Positions 1 to 7,877 of a stretch of 64,000 nt of DNA are shown here, piece after piece. The stretch is from Thermoactinomyces daqus (GTDB lineage Bacteria > Bacillota > Bacilli > Thermoactinomycetales > Thermoactinomycetaceae): NCBI RefSeq assembly GCF_000763315.1, contig NZ_JPST01000015.1, positions 78,057 to 142,056 of the forward strand, given 5' to 3'. Position numbers and translations under genes: made by a program. Below the pieces are notes generated by a model, which ran no database searches, had not been told where the DNA came from, and saw only the letters and a list, made by a program, of their open reading frames with translations. The first letter of the stretch is position 1. Every line of letters starts with the position of its first letter.

Positions 1-1
1 C

Positions 2-262
2 TGGGATACATCTGATGGGAAAAACCTCTTTACATTTTTTAATAAGAGACAGTTTTATACTGATTGGTACGACCTAATTCTCCCTGCCCCCGGCGATAAA
101 AAGAAAATTTACTATAACCGCCGGACAGGGGAGAAATGCTTCTACTACCGCTACGGGATCACTCTCTTTGGCTTCAGCCTTGGATTCGCCCTTTTATTAT
201 TGCTCGGCCTCATTACCCTGCTATTGCCGGTCAGCTCCTTCTCTCTGCTATTTAACGGCTAA
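2..262 (+). CDS. C-terminal fragment of an unknown membrane protein
   Basis: An open frame runs in from the left edge and stops with TAA at 260-262, giving 86 codons with no start in the window. The visible part is a Tyr/Lys-rich soluble stretch, including a G-D-K-K-K-I-Y-Y-N-R-R hairpin-like segment, followed by one hydrophobic segment rich in Leu and Phe near the C terminus. That pattern fits an extracytoplasmic or cytoplasmic domain with a C-terminal membrane anchor. A strong terminator follows at once, which supports a real gene end. I do not recognise the family. It is convergent with the minus-strand gene at 307-1023. Confidence 0.5.
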   Translation, partial: WDTSDGKNLFTFFNKRQFYTDWYDLILPAPGDKKKIYYNRRTGEKCFYYRYGITLFGFSLGFALLLLLGLITLLLPVSSFSLLFNG

Positions 263-288
263 CGGGAGGGGAATCTCCCTCCCGTTTT
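263..288 (+). terminator. Intrinsic terminator after the partial gene
   Basis: An 8-bp G+C-rich stem (263-270 with 277-284, CGGGAGGG arm) with a 6-nt loop is followed by TTTT. It starts one base after the stop codon of the plus-strand fragment. Confidence 0.8.
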
Positions 289-306
289 GTTGACTATATG
301 CTTTCT

Positions 307-1023
307 TTACCATTCCCATTTGTTCGTAATCCCCGCCCAATCGCGGAAATAAAAGGTTGTTACCCCGGTCACATAGGGGACGAACAGCATGTTAAACAAG
401 ATTTGCGCCACACCGTAAACGAGCAATGTTCCGGTCAATTCCACGACGATGAACTGAAACAGCAGATTAACAATCAGTGTCACGATCATCAGCAGAACAG
501 AGATCCCCAGAATCGGAAAAAACTTCGCTTTGCCGATGGAGAACGTTCTTTTCCAAGCGGTGAACCAGCGGTGTTTTTCGATCACAGCGACATAAGGAAA
601 ATTCATGAACCAGACCATTAAAACAATTCCCGGAATAATAAACAACATCGACCCAAAAGCAACCAAAAATGCCGTAATCGCCCCGATCACATAAACGGGA
701 AAAAGATTTTCAAAAAAGGTGGAGTAAACTTCCCCATAAGTGGGCCGCTCCTGGTTCATCCACTCATTGGCCATGTAAATAAAGGGAATCTCGATGACAA
801 ACATAAAAGTAAGGGAGATGATATACTGCGGAATTCTCATGAGAAACGGAACTCCCAGTGCAAGGTTATAAGCAGTCATAAAGGTGGACAAAAAGTCGGA
901 CAACAACAATAGCGGCAGTGTCGTCGTCAACGCCAGCACCAATATCGCCACAAAATTTCTTTTATAAAAGGAAAATCCATCCAAGAAGTATCTCATGAAT
1001 CCGATCACCCATTTATTAAACAT
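307..1023 (-). CDS. Multi-pass membrane protein of unknown function
   Basis: The 238-aa product is dominated by hydrophobic segments (about five to six candidate membrane helices) separated by short charged loops. The I-I-P-G-I-V-L-M-V-W-F-M-N-F-P-Y-V motif near the middle resembles the signature of the broad YciC/DUF975-like group of membrane proteins, but I would not assign a function. The gene lies 21 bp downstream of the 1045-1839 gene on the same strand, so the two probably form one unit. The ATG at 1023 has only a weak ribosome-binding site (AAAGAA); an internal Met at codon 10 is an alternative start. Confidence 0.7.
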   Translation of the reverse strand: MFNKWVIGFMRYFLDGFSFYKRNFVAILVLALTTTLPLLLLSDFLSTFMTAYNLALGVPFLMRIPQYIISLTFMFVIEIPFIYMANEWMNQERPTYGEVYSTFFENLFPVYVIGAITAFLVAFGSMLFIIPGIVLMVWFMNFPYVAVIEKHRWFTAWKRTFSIGKAKFFPILGISVLLMIVTLIVNLLFQFIVVELTGTLLVYGVAQILFNMLFVPYVTGVTTFYFRDWAGITNKWEW

Positions 1024-1044
1024 TTCTTTGTAGAGTTGATGGTT

Positions 1045-1839
1045 TTAATCTGGATTTCTCAATGCGGACAATGCTTTTTGGAATTCTTCTTCATCTTCTT
1101 GCAACTTCTTTCCTTCCAAAAACCTTCTCTTAGCCCTATCGAAATCTTGACGATCTCTTTCGTTCACCCGGTCGGTCAAAAGCTGTTGATTATAGAACGA
1201 CAACAAGAGTGCGCTAATCCATTTACGGTATTGATAGAGATAAGCAACCACTTTTTTCCGGTCCTCATAAGTCTTCATCTGAATATAGTTTTGATTAAAA
1301 AAGGCCTTGCCGATCTTAAATTGGTATTCCTGCATCTCTTCGTAGGAAGCCATTGTCATTACTCCACTCTGTATTCCTTTCTCGATAAACTTGGTCATTT
1401 CTCCTGTAACGTTTCTGGCCAGCTCCTGCTCTTTTAGCATTGTCTGCGTCATATCCAGAAAACGATCAAGAGAAACCTGATAATCGGTCTCTTTGATGTT
1501 TTCAGTCGACCTCTTCAATTTCAACAGGAGATTTCGTGCCATTTTGGTCAAGGTTAATTTCCTTTTAGACGCTCTGAGAAAAAAAGTTCGATAGACCTGG
1601 GCTATATGGGTAATCCCTATTGCTATCAAAAGTTGCTCTTCAACTTCATTTTTTGGAGGAAGTTCCCCATTTTCATGCACTATTAAATATCCAACAACAT
1701 CCCTTCCACGATGATAAGATGCACCGTAGTAGCGTTGATTTTGCACCAGAATAAGCTCTGGTCCAATATTATAATATTCTCCTGGCTGTTTATGCTGTTC
1801 AATAATAGACAAAATATGTTTTGGAGTTGCCATTGCCAT
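1045..1839 (-). CDS. Hypothetical cytoplasmic protein
   Basis: This 264-aa product has no signal peptide or membrane segment. It begins with a small alpha/beta-looking region (residues 1-75) followed by a long, charged, mostly helical region rich in Lys, Arg, Glu and Gln. I recognise no family. A second ATG two codons in (1833) is better spaced from the GGTGAGGG ribosome-binding sequence and may be the true start. It precedes the membrane-protein gene at 307-1023 and follows the secreted-protein gene at 1898-2851, with a hairpin between them, so it may have its own promoter or depend on read-through. Confidence 0.6.
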   Translation of the reverse strand: MAMATPKHILSIIEQHKQPGEYYNIGPELILVQNQRYYGASYHRGRDVVGYLIVHENGELPPKNEVEEQLLIAIGITHIAQVYRTFFLRASKRKLTLTKMARNLLLKLKRSTENIKETDYQVSLDRFLDMTQTMLKEQELARNVTGEMTKFIEKGIQSGVMTMASYEEMQEYQFKIGKAFFNQNYIQMKTYEDRKKVVAYLYQYRKWISALLLSFYNQQLLTDRVNERDRQDFDRAKRRFLEGKKLQEDEEEFQKALSALRNPD

Positions 1840-1863
1840 CCCTCACCTTCAGAAAATATTCAG

Positions 1864-1892
1864 TAACAATCGGGTGAAAAACCCGATTGTTA
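1864..1892 (-). terminator. Probable terminator or attenuator hairpin
   Basis: A perfect 12-bp stem (1864-1875 with 1881-1892) with a 5-nt loop lies 5 bp after the stop of the 1898-2851 gene. On the minus strand it is followed by ACTGAATATTTTC, a poor U-tract, so termination may be partial. Confidence 0.6.
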
Positions 1893-1897
1893 CCCGT

Positions 1898-2851
1898 TTA
1901 AAAAGGCCATAACTTCTTGGCAACACTCTTGACTGCACCTACCGCAGATTTGGCTATCTTTTTGCCAACATCCGTATGTTTAAAAATGGTAGCCCCTGCC
2001 CAAACAATTCCGCCACCCACGGCCATTCCTACTGCCAGAGGCGGACAAGCCGCAGCAAATGGTGCTGCCGCCATCGCCATATTCCCCAGGCCGCCAATAC
2101 CGTTCCAAAAACCATCGGACTGATCTTGACTGCCTGCTTGGGCCGTAAAAGCTTTGGCAAATCCGCTTCCCGATTCAATCGCGGAAAAGCCGATCCCTAT
2201 GACTCCCCCTACTTTTGCAAGGGCAGAGCTTGGCCAACTTACATTTGATACTACGCCTATTGCATTTTTGAGGTTACCACCGTAACCACCGATTCCTGCA
2301 TTAGTCAAAGTACGAGCCGCATGACCGAGATTGCTCCACTTAATTGCTTGACCCATCTGTACAAGATGATCAAGACCATCCCAGGCATCCATCCAACCGT
2401 TATCAAGCCTGATTCCTAAAGAATCCCGGACAATCGCTGACCCAATGAGGTAAAATTTGGAGGAAACTGAAACTTTTCCTCCCAAAGTTAAAACATTTCC
2501 ATCTCTGAAATCATTCTCAATAATATCTTCTATTGTTGCGTACTTTGACACCATTATATCGTTTAGAATCAATTTTGTGGTTTTATACGTATCCGAATCC
2601 GCGGTCTTGCCGTACAGCTCCCACACTCCAGGCTTTGAAGACGGCGGTTTCTGCGCTTTTACCTCCGACTTGTTTATCGACTGTTGCGGGGCCGGCTTCG
2701 GACCTTCCTTCGGCTTATCAAAATGGTCACTCACATGGGGAACGGAGATCCCTCCCGCTTCTGCATAAACAATGCCTTGTCCAAATGAAATGCCGACTCC
2801 AACCACTGCGATCAAAAAAGCCATGATCCATCGATAGATGCTGTTTCGCAT
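1898..2851 (-). CDS. Secreted protein with glycine/alanine-rich hydrophobic C terminus
   Basis: The 317-aa product begins with a typical Sec signal peptide: basic N terminus, hydrophobic core A-F-L-I-A-V-V-G-V-G-I, and a V-Y-A-E-A cleavage-type site near residue 30. A Pro/Lys-rich linker (about residues 40-75) follows, then a compact region, then a long Gly/Ala-rich part with two hydrophobic segments (about 215-300) and a Lys-rich amphipathic tail. The C-terminal architecture recalls tails of LXG/WXG-associated secreted proteins and some bacteriocin-like proteins, but I see no diagnostic toxin motif. The start has no Shine-Dalgarno sequence; a 16-codon ORF with a good one ends 8 nt upstream, which suggests translational coupling. 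Confidence 0.65.
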   Translation of the reverse strand: MRNSIYRWIMAFLIAVVGVGISFGQGIVYAEAGGISVPHVSDHFDKPKEGPKPAPQQSINKSEVKAQKPPSSKPGVWELYGKTADSDTYKTTKLILNDIMVSKYATIEDIIENDFRDGNVLTLGGKVSVSSKFYLIGSAIVRDSLGIRLDNGWMDAWDGLDHLVQMGQAIKWSNLGHAARTLTNAGIGGYGGNLKNAIGVVSNVSWPSSALAKVGGVIGIGFSAIESGSGFAKAFTAQAGSQDQSDGFWNGIGGLGNMAMAAAPFAAACPPLAVGMAVGGGIVWAGATIFKHTDVGKKIAKSAVGAVKSVAKKLWPF

Positions 2852-2859
2852 ACTGATCG

Positions 2860-2910
2860 TTACGGAAAACAGGTGATGCCGGGATCATGCTCCGGTTCTT
2901 CCAAAGCCAT
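2860..2910 (-). CDS. Possible 16-aa leader peptide upstream of the secreted protein
   Basis: On the minus strand an ATG at 2910 opens a 16-codon frame, MALEEPEHDPGITCFP, ending in TAA at 2862-2860. A GGAGGG sequence lies about 10 nt before it. Its stop is 8 nt before the ATG of the secreted-protein gene, which itself lacks a ribosome-binding site. A competing ATG at 2918 in another frame runs past the downstream start. It could be a coupling leader, a small functional peptide or chance. Confidence 0.3.
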   Translation of the reverse strand: MALEEPEHDPGITCFP

Positions 2911-3257
2911 AATGCCATTTCCCTCCCTCTCCATTGCCTTCCGTAACCGGTTCACCGTCCTTTCTCCCTGATGTTCAACACATGATGAAAAACCGGCCGG
3001 AAAAGAAGACAAACTTCATCCTTCGGCCTCTCTTCTCATGAAAATTATTCCATTTCACTGAAAATTCACCGACATGAAGTTCAATCCTTCCCGCAATATG
3101 TATTAGAGTGTTACTATAGATTACATGGTAAAATTATACCTTTATTAAGTATTATTTATAATATTCATTCTAGTGAATTTTGTGTCCAAATCCATAAATT
3201 TGTCCCATTTATTCATAACTGATCTTAATCGATTAACTTCCGGAGGGGAGTCAATTA
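2911..3257. other. AT-rich intergenic region between divergent genes
   Basis: This gap separates the minus-strand secreted-protein gene from the plus-strand acetyltransferase gene. It becomes strongly AT-rich from 3090 to 3240 and must hold promoters for both directions, but I see no convincing -35/-10 pair. No coding frame of note. Confidence 0.4.
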
Positions 3258-3761
3258 ATGGAAAACGTTGTAATTCGGGATGCAACCATCGAGGACTTGA
3301 CACGAATTGTTGAAATTTATAATGCCACGATTGCCGGAAGGATGGTAACCGCAGACACCCAACCGGTGACGGTGAAGAGCAGGGAAAAATGGTTTTATGA
3401 ACACTCGGCAGACTCCCGTCCCTTGTGGATGCTGGAATATCAGGGGGAGGTATGCGGTTGGCTCAGTTTTCAATCGTTCTATGGCCGGCCCGCTTATCAA
3501 AGTACGGCGGAAATCAGTATTTATCTGAGCGAAAAGGCAAGAGGAAAGGGACTTGGATACCATTTTTTAAAAAAAGCGATTGAAAGCTGCCCCCGTCTCA
3601 GAATCAAGACCTTGCTGGGGTTTATCTTTGCCCATAATGAACCCAGTTTAAGGTTGTTCGCCAAATTTGGCTTTGAACGGTGGGGATATCTGCCGAAGGT
3701 GGCCGAACTGGACGAAGTGGAGCGCGATTTGGTGATCATGGGCAAAAGGGTTATGAACTGA
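3258..3761 (+). CDS. GNAT N-acetyltransferase, phosphinothricin-acetyltransferase-like
   Basis: The 167-aa product matches the PAT branch of the GNAT superfamily: an N-terminal V-I-R-D-A-T-I-E-D strand, the Y-N-A-T-I motif near residue 24, and the acetyl-CoA-binding segment E-K-A-R-G-K-G-L-G (about residues 94-102) with the Arg/Lys-Gly-x-Gly loop. The C-terminal A-H-N-E-P-S-L-R-L-F-A-K-F-G-F-E block is typical. The family transfers an acetyl group from CoA to small amines, including glufosinate-like compounds; the real substrate cannot be told from sequence. The start is well supported by CGGAGGGG nine bases upstream. It is a lone plus-strand gene facing the ATP-grasp gene. Confidence 0.88.
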   Translation: MENVVIRDATIEDLTRIVEIYNATIAGRMVTADTQPVTVKSREKWFYEHSADSRPLWMLEYQGEVCGWLSFQSFYGRPAYQSTAEISIYLSEKARGKGLGYHFLKKAIESCPRLRIKTLLGFIFAHNEPSLRLFAKFGFERWGYLPKVAELDEVERDLVIMGKRVMN

Positions 3762-3816
3762 GAATAAACGGGTCTTCTCTTGACCTTCGGCAGGGGCTGA
3801 CGCGTCCCGATCTGCA

Positions 3817-3847
3817 ACAAAAAAGCCGTCCCCGGGAATTGGACGGC
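3817..3847 (-). terminator. Terminator of the panD/ATP-grasp unit
   Basis: A GCCGTCC stem (3825-3831 with 3841-3847) is followed on the minus strand by TTTTTTGTTG. It lies about 28 bp past the stop of the minus-strand ATP-grasp gene. Confidence 0.8.
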
Positions 3848-3874
3848 TGGCGCCATTTGCGGTCCGGATGAGAA

Positions 3875-4766
3875 TCATGATTCATCCGGGCGGTATTTCT
3901 CCAACACTTCGTCGAGAGCGCTGCTCAGATCATTTTCCGATAACCATTCGTCCGGATCGCACTCAAACGGAGGGAGCGTTTCCGCAAAAAAAGCTTCGCG
4001 GAGAATCAGCGGTACACGGAATCGTTCAAACGTCCGTTCCATCATCCGCATATAAACCGAAGCATCGGGCAGTTCCGCGAACAGTTCATGGCTGGGCATT
4101 CCGATCGCATCATTGGTGTTAACCTCAATGATCCAGGGGTTCTGCTCATGATCCACCCCAAAATCGATCCCCACTTCGTCATAATCATAAATTTGATCCA
4201 GCAGCCGGCAAATTTTAAAAGAAACTTCCTCCAGCTTTTGTCTGATTTCTTGCGTCTCCTCTTTCAGGATCTCATCGGTGGGATGAACGCGGCCATTGCT
4301 GATTTTGACATTAGAAACGATCGCATTTTCCCCGCCGATTCGGACCAGATCACCTGCATAGTGCCAGGTGCCGTCGCTCCCTTTTTGCATGTGGACGCGA
4401 ATATCCATCGGCCGGTCGTTGCTCTGGCGGATGGGTGCACTCTGTTGGATAATATAATTCTTTTTTTCCATTCGCAGAGCCATCTTCCTGTTCATCGAAA
4501 AAAACTTTGAGCTCTTCCCCTTGAGATGACAAAACAAAGGAATCAGGGCAATCCTGAAGCTGAATCCGGAATATCCCTTCCCCGCCCCAAGTGGAGATCG
4601 GTTTCACATAAATGCAGTGATAACGGCGGAGCATCGGGACAAGGTCGGCTTCCTTTTCGTACAAGACCGTAAACGGGAGGAGTCCCGGCTTGATTTCCTC
4701 TTGGGACAGGAATTTATACATTTCCCACTTATTGATAAATCTTCTTTGGGGATCAAATTGAACCAT
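3875..4766 (-). pseudogene. YheC/YheD-family ATP-grasp protein, frame broken at a poly-A run
   Basis: Two overlapping minus-strand frames together encode one ATP-grasp protein of about 297 aa. The first frame (from ATG 4766, good AGGAGG site) carries the N-terminal part, with I-N-K-W-E-M-Y and the nucleotide-contacting Y-V-K-P-I-S-T-W-G-G-E-G. The second frame (to 3875) carries Q-Q-S-A-P-I-R-Q, D-I-R-V-H-M-Q, the metal-binding I-I-E-V-N-T-N-D motif and the C terminus. The frames meet at seven A residues on the minus strand (T4461-4467); six would join them as ...N-G-K-K-N-Y-I-I-Q-Q. This may be an inactivating mutation, a sequencing error or slippage. The family, named from spore-coat-associated YheC/YheD, is presumed to be peptide or amide ligases. 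It overlaps panD by 14 bp. Confidence 0.75.
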
Positions 4767-5160
4767 CGCTTGCCTCCTGGAAGTGAGCAGATTGAAACGC
4801 TGTTGTTTTTGTCTCCGTCACTTTATTTTGTTCATCCACATAAACCGTTGTATGTTGAAAACCGTCCATTTCTTGGGGATTCAGATAAGCCAGACTCAGG
4901 ATCGCAACATAATCACCCGGTTGAAACAGGCGGGAGGGGGGACCGTTGAGGCAGATCGTTCCTGAGCCGGGAGGAGCAGGAATCGCGTAAGTTCTCCATG
5001 TCTGCCCGGTTCGGTAACCGTTGATTTGCACCATTTCAAAGGGCAGGATGTTCGCTTTTTGCATTAAAATCTCATCAATGGTAATACTCCCTTGGTAATC
5101 AAGGTCTGCTTCTGTTACGAGTGCCTTGTGGATTTTCCCTTTGCAGAACAAGCACAGCAT
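4753..5160 (-). CDS. panD: Aspartate 1-decarboxylase proenzyme
   Basis: The 135-aa product aligns along its length with PanD: K-G-K-I-H-K-A-x-V-T-E-A-D-L-x-Y near the start, the self-processing site Gly24-Ser25 in Y-Q-G-S-I-T-I-D, and the G-S-G-x-I-C-L-N-G loop. PanD cleaves itself at Gly-Ser to create a pyruvoyl cofactor and decarboxylates aspartate to beta-alanine, the precursor of pantothenate and CoA. The start is supported by GGGAGG. The usual partners panB and panC are not next to it; instead its last codons overlap the ATP-grasp gene, so the pair is co-transcribed and probably translationally coupled. Confidence 0.93.
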   Translation of the reverse strand: MLCLFCKGKIHKALVTEADLDYQGSITIDEILMQKANILPFEMVQINGYRTGQTWRTYAIPAPPGSGTICLNGPPSRLFQPGDYVAILSLAYLNPQEMDGFQHTTVYVDEQNKVTETKTTAFQSAHFQEASDGSI

Positions 5161-5318
5161 GATTAAAATCCTCCCTTTTGCGTCTGTCCCACGTCATACT
5201 ATGTTGGCAAGAACGCAGATGAAACTTGTCCTGAAGGGGTTGAGCCGCTCGACATCGGCTTTCCCAAACCGCGATATTTCGCCAAGCAATCTGGTCTTAT
5301 GTTAGAATAAACAGGAGG

Positions 5319-5412
5319 TTTTCCAGGGAGCCGCAGCATTGTCGCTGGTCCGGTTCGGGAGAAAACGCACAGTGGCAAACTGTGTACATGAAGGGCGAAA
5401 AGCCCGGGAGGA
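5319..5412 (+). promoter_or_regulatory. Guanidine-I (ykkC) riboswitch aptamer
   Basis: Upstream of a SugE-type exporter the plus strand has the ykkC hallmarks in order: CCAGGGAGCCGC, CGCTGGTCCGGTTCGGGAGA, an ACACAG-type pairing arm, and the conserved tail AAGGGCGAAAAGCCCGGGAGG. The tail GCCCGGGAG also forms the left arm of a terminator immediately downstream, so ligand binding should block termination. Association with sugE indicates the guanidine-sensing subtype rather than the ppGpp or PRPP variants. Aptamer edges are approximate. Confidence 0.88.
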
Positions 5413-5445
5413 TATCAATCAGGATATCGCTCCCGGGCCTTTTCA
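5402..5445 (+). terminator. Riboswitch-controlled terminator
   Basis: GCCCGGGAG (5402-5410) pairs with CTCCCGGGC (5430-5438), extended by GATATC/GATATC inside, followed by CTTTTC. Its left arm is shared with the 3' end of the guanidine-I aptamer. Confidence 0.85.
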
Positions 5446-5561
5446 ATTGCAATCGCGTCGTGTGGTACCGCCGACCTCCTCACGTTTTCGGGGGTGGTCA
5501 GGGGACGCCACACTCTCCGTGGGGTGCGCAATGAAACATTTTATCAAAGGAGGATTTTCTT

Positions 5562-5879
5562 ATGGCATGGCTTTATCTCTTGATTGCCGGTATCTTTGAA
5601 GTGGTATGGGCCATCGGGATGAAATACACGCAAGGTTTTACCCGGCTTATTCCTTCCTTGATCACCATTGCCGGTATGGTTCTGAGCATTACCTTTCTCT
5701 CCTTGGCAACCAAAACACTGCCAATTGGCACCGCCTATGCCGTCTGGACAGGCATCGGAGCATTGGGAGCGATCCTTCTGGGAATGATCTTGTTTAATGA
5801 ACCCCGTGATCCCGGCCGCCTTCTCTTTCTCAGCCTGATTCTGATCGGCATTATCGGTTTGAAACTGACAACCCGGTAA
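5562..5879 (+). CDS. sugE: Guanidinium exporter, SugE/Gdx subfamily of SMR transporters
   Basis: The 105-aa product has four hydrophobic segments spanning the whole chain, the size of small multidrug resistance proteins. The essential membrane-embedded acid is Glu13 in A-G-I-F-E-V-V-W-A, and the Trp after E-V-V is characteristic of the guanidinium-selective SugE/Gdx branch rather than EmrE. The loop L-F-N-E-P-R-D is also typical. It exports guanidinium in exchange for protons as a dual-topology dimer in the plasma membrane. The AAAGGAGG site fixes the start. The guanidine-I riboswitch upstream is strong support for the substrate. Confidence 0.93.
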   Translation: MAWLYLLIAGIFEVVWAIGMKYTQGFTRLIPSLITIAGMVLSITFLSLATKTLPIGTAYAVWTGIGALGAILLGMILFNEPRDPGRLLFLSLILIGIIGLKLTTR

Positions 5880-6021
5880 ACAAGATTTAAAAGCATAAAC
5901 AACGCATGTGGTTGCCAAAGGATATACCGGAACCGTCTCAGGGTTTTTCCCCTGATGATCGCAAGAAGAGACAGTCGGAAACCGTCCGGCCTCGGTAAAA
6001 AGGACAAAAACCACGGAAATT

Positions 6022-6053
6022 AAAAAACGGGAAGACTCAGCTTCCCGTTTTTT
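6022..6053. terminator. Bidirectional terminator between sugE and hsp70
   Basis: AAAAAACGGGAAG (6022-6034) and CTTCCCGTTTTTT (6041-6053) form a symmetric stem flanked by A and T runs, so it works for plus-strand sugE and for the minus-strand Hsp70 gene. Confidence 0.85.
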
Positions 6054-6119
6054 ACCTGATGGTCAGGTTACAATTCATGATGAATAATAATTGCAATAAA
6101 AAGATGCTTTCGCTTATGT

Positions 6120-7643
6120 TTATCCAATCGCCAGCTGCGCCACACGTCGTCTCTTTTCAATCACTTCCGACTCGGTCAGGTTGGACGTACGCTGGATCTG
6201 AAGCTCTCCAAGCCGGGCCCCCTGGGTCGAATCAATCACAGTGATATGAATGATACCGTCGCTGTCGTATTCAAAGATGACTTCCAGCGGTGCGCCTTTG
6301 GGGTATTCAGGGAGATCGATCATGCCTTCACCGACGATTTTTACATAATCGAGCTCACTGTACTCTCCTTCGGTGATCTGTAAATGCAATCGCGTCTGAT
6401 GATCGACCGTGGTGGTATAGTGCCCGCTCACTTTGCAGGGGATCGGCGTATCTTTGCGCAAAACGATGGAGTTGAATTCACGTCCTTCTTCATCGAGCGC
6501 CACAACCCCCATGCTGTGCGAATTGACATCCTGCACATTAACCACAGGGAAAACGCTGGTAAGCTGAGGATCGGCCTTTCCTTGTTTCACTTGCAAAATG
6601 GCTCCCTGGATCGCCGCTCCCATCGCGACCACTTCGTCGGGGTTGACATCCAGTGACGGTTTTTTACCAGTGACGCGCTCAATCATGGCCGGTACCTGTC
6701 TCATGCGGGTCGAACCGCCGACAAGGAGCACTTTATCAATATCCTTCCAATTCAGTTGGGCATCTTCCAGCACAAACTCCATGATTTTTTTCGTTCGGGT
6801 GAGAAGATGCGCAGTGATCTCGTCAAATTTTGTCCGGGTCAGCGTCACCGATGTGTTTAACCCGTTGGCGGAGAGGAAGACGTTGGTACGATCCCGCACA
6901 GAAAGGGTCTTTTTGGCAATCTCCGCTTTATCCCGGAGATCTTGCTCCAGCATCGGATCTTCCAGAAGATCAATCCCGCCCTGCTTTTTAAACTCCTCAT
7001 TCAGGTAAGCCATCACGGCGTTGTCCCAATCGAATCCGCCCAAATTTTTGGCTCCACCCGTGGATAGCACACGCAGGCCCTGCGGAGACAGATTCATGAT
7101 GGTGACGTCAAACGTACCGCCTCCGAGATCATAGACCAGAAGGTTTTGTTCCTGGTTCATTTTGTTCAACCCGTAGGCAAGGGCGGCTGCGGTCGGTTCG
7201 TTAATGATGCGCAAAACGTTGAGGCCCGCGATCCGTCCGGCATCCTGCGTCGCTTTCCGCTGCGCGTCGTCAAAATAAGCCGGAACGGTGATCACTGCAT
7301 CTTCGATCTCTTCATTCAGCAGCGTCTCAGCATCTTCTTTCAGACGGCGCAAGATCATCGCGGAGATTTCTTCCGGAGTAAAATCTTCCTTGTTATCGGT
7401 CTGGAACTTCCATGATTTGTCCCCGATCTGCCTTTTGACAAACTGCACGACATTAAAGGGGCTGGCTACAGCCGAGCGCTTTGCGATACTTCCGACGATG
7501 ACATCGCGGTTATCAAAGAGAACGACTGATGGGGTAATCCGTTCTCCTTCGCGGTTCGTCAATATCTCTGGTTTGCCGTAATTGTTGACTATAGCGATCG
7601 CCGAATAAGTTGTTCCCAGGTCGATCCCTACAACTCTTCCCAT
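6120..7643 (-). CDS. Hsp70-family chaperone lacking the C-terminal lid
   Basis: The 507-aa product has a full actin-like nucleotide-binding domain: G-I-D-L-G-T-T-Y-S (residues 5-13), V-P-A-Y-F-D-D-A-Q-R, E-P-T-A-A-A-L-A-Y-G, and phosphate-2 loop Y-D-L-G-G-G-T-F-D-V. A beta-sandwich-like substrate domain follows to about residue 490. DnaK is about 100 residues longer, so the helical lid is missing. The usual D-V-L-L-L-D-V interdomain linker is replaced by a V-V-N-V-Q-D-V segment. This is therefore a DnaK paralogue, not the main DnaK. The upstream gene encodes a GrpE-like protein; no DnaJ is nearby. AAGGAG supports the start. Confidence 0.88.
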   Translation of the reverse strand: MGRVVGIDLGTTYSAIAIVNNYGKPEILTNREGERITPSVVLFDNRDVIVGSIAKRSAVASPFNVVQFVKRQIGDKSWKFQTDNKEDFTPEEISAMILRRLKEDAETLLNEEIEDAVITVPAYFDDAQRKATQDAGRIAGLNVLRIINEPTAAALAYGLNKMNQEQNLLVYDLGGGTFDVTIMNLSPQGLRVLSTGGAKNLGGFDWDNAVMAYLNEEFKKQGGIDLLEDPMLEQDLRDKAEIAKKTLSVRDRTNVFLSANGLNTSVTLTRTKFDEITAHLLTRTKKIMEFVLEDAQLNWKDIDKVLLVGGSTRMRQVPAMIERVTGKKPSLDVNPDEVVAMGAAIQGAILQVKQGKADPQLTSVFPVVNVQDVNSHSMGVVALDEEGREFNSIVLRKDTPIPCKVSGHYTTTVDHQTRLHLQITEGEYSELDYVKIVGEGMIDLPEYPKGAPLEVIFEYDSDGIIHITVIDSTQGARLGELQIQRTSNLTESEVIEKRRRVAQLAIG

Positions 7644-7758
7644 CTTTTTTCACTCCTTCGTTCACTTCCATGTGAATCAGCCAAAAAAAGAAACCGTGAT
7701 TAGAAAAAAGATCTTATGTAAGAGAGGCAAAAAGTGGATGATGATCTTGCAATAAATG

Positions 7759-7792
7759 AAAACGAAAAGATGGGAATCCCATCTCTCGTTTT
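7759..7792 (-). terminator. Hairpin between the GrpE-like and Hsp70 genes
   Basis: Nested inverted repeats (7759-7765 with 7786-7792; 7768-7775 with 7777-7784) end in TTTTC on the minus strand. It may be a partial terminator that lowers Hsp70 relative to the GrpE-like protein, or mark separate transcripts. A second weaker stem lies at about 7815-7857. Confidence 0.5.
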
Positions 7793-7877
7793 TAAAAAGG
7801 CATATGGCATTTGCGGCTGCTTCTCCCGTCCCGGTTTGAGGGAGAAAAAGCCGCGGGGAACCATTCGCTTTGTTGAA

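Noticed and set aside
7644..7877. Search for a CIRCE operator before the Hsp70 gene
   Set aside because: No TTAGCACTC-N9-GAGTGCTAA or close variant is present here or upstream of the GrpE-like gene.
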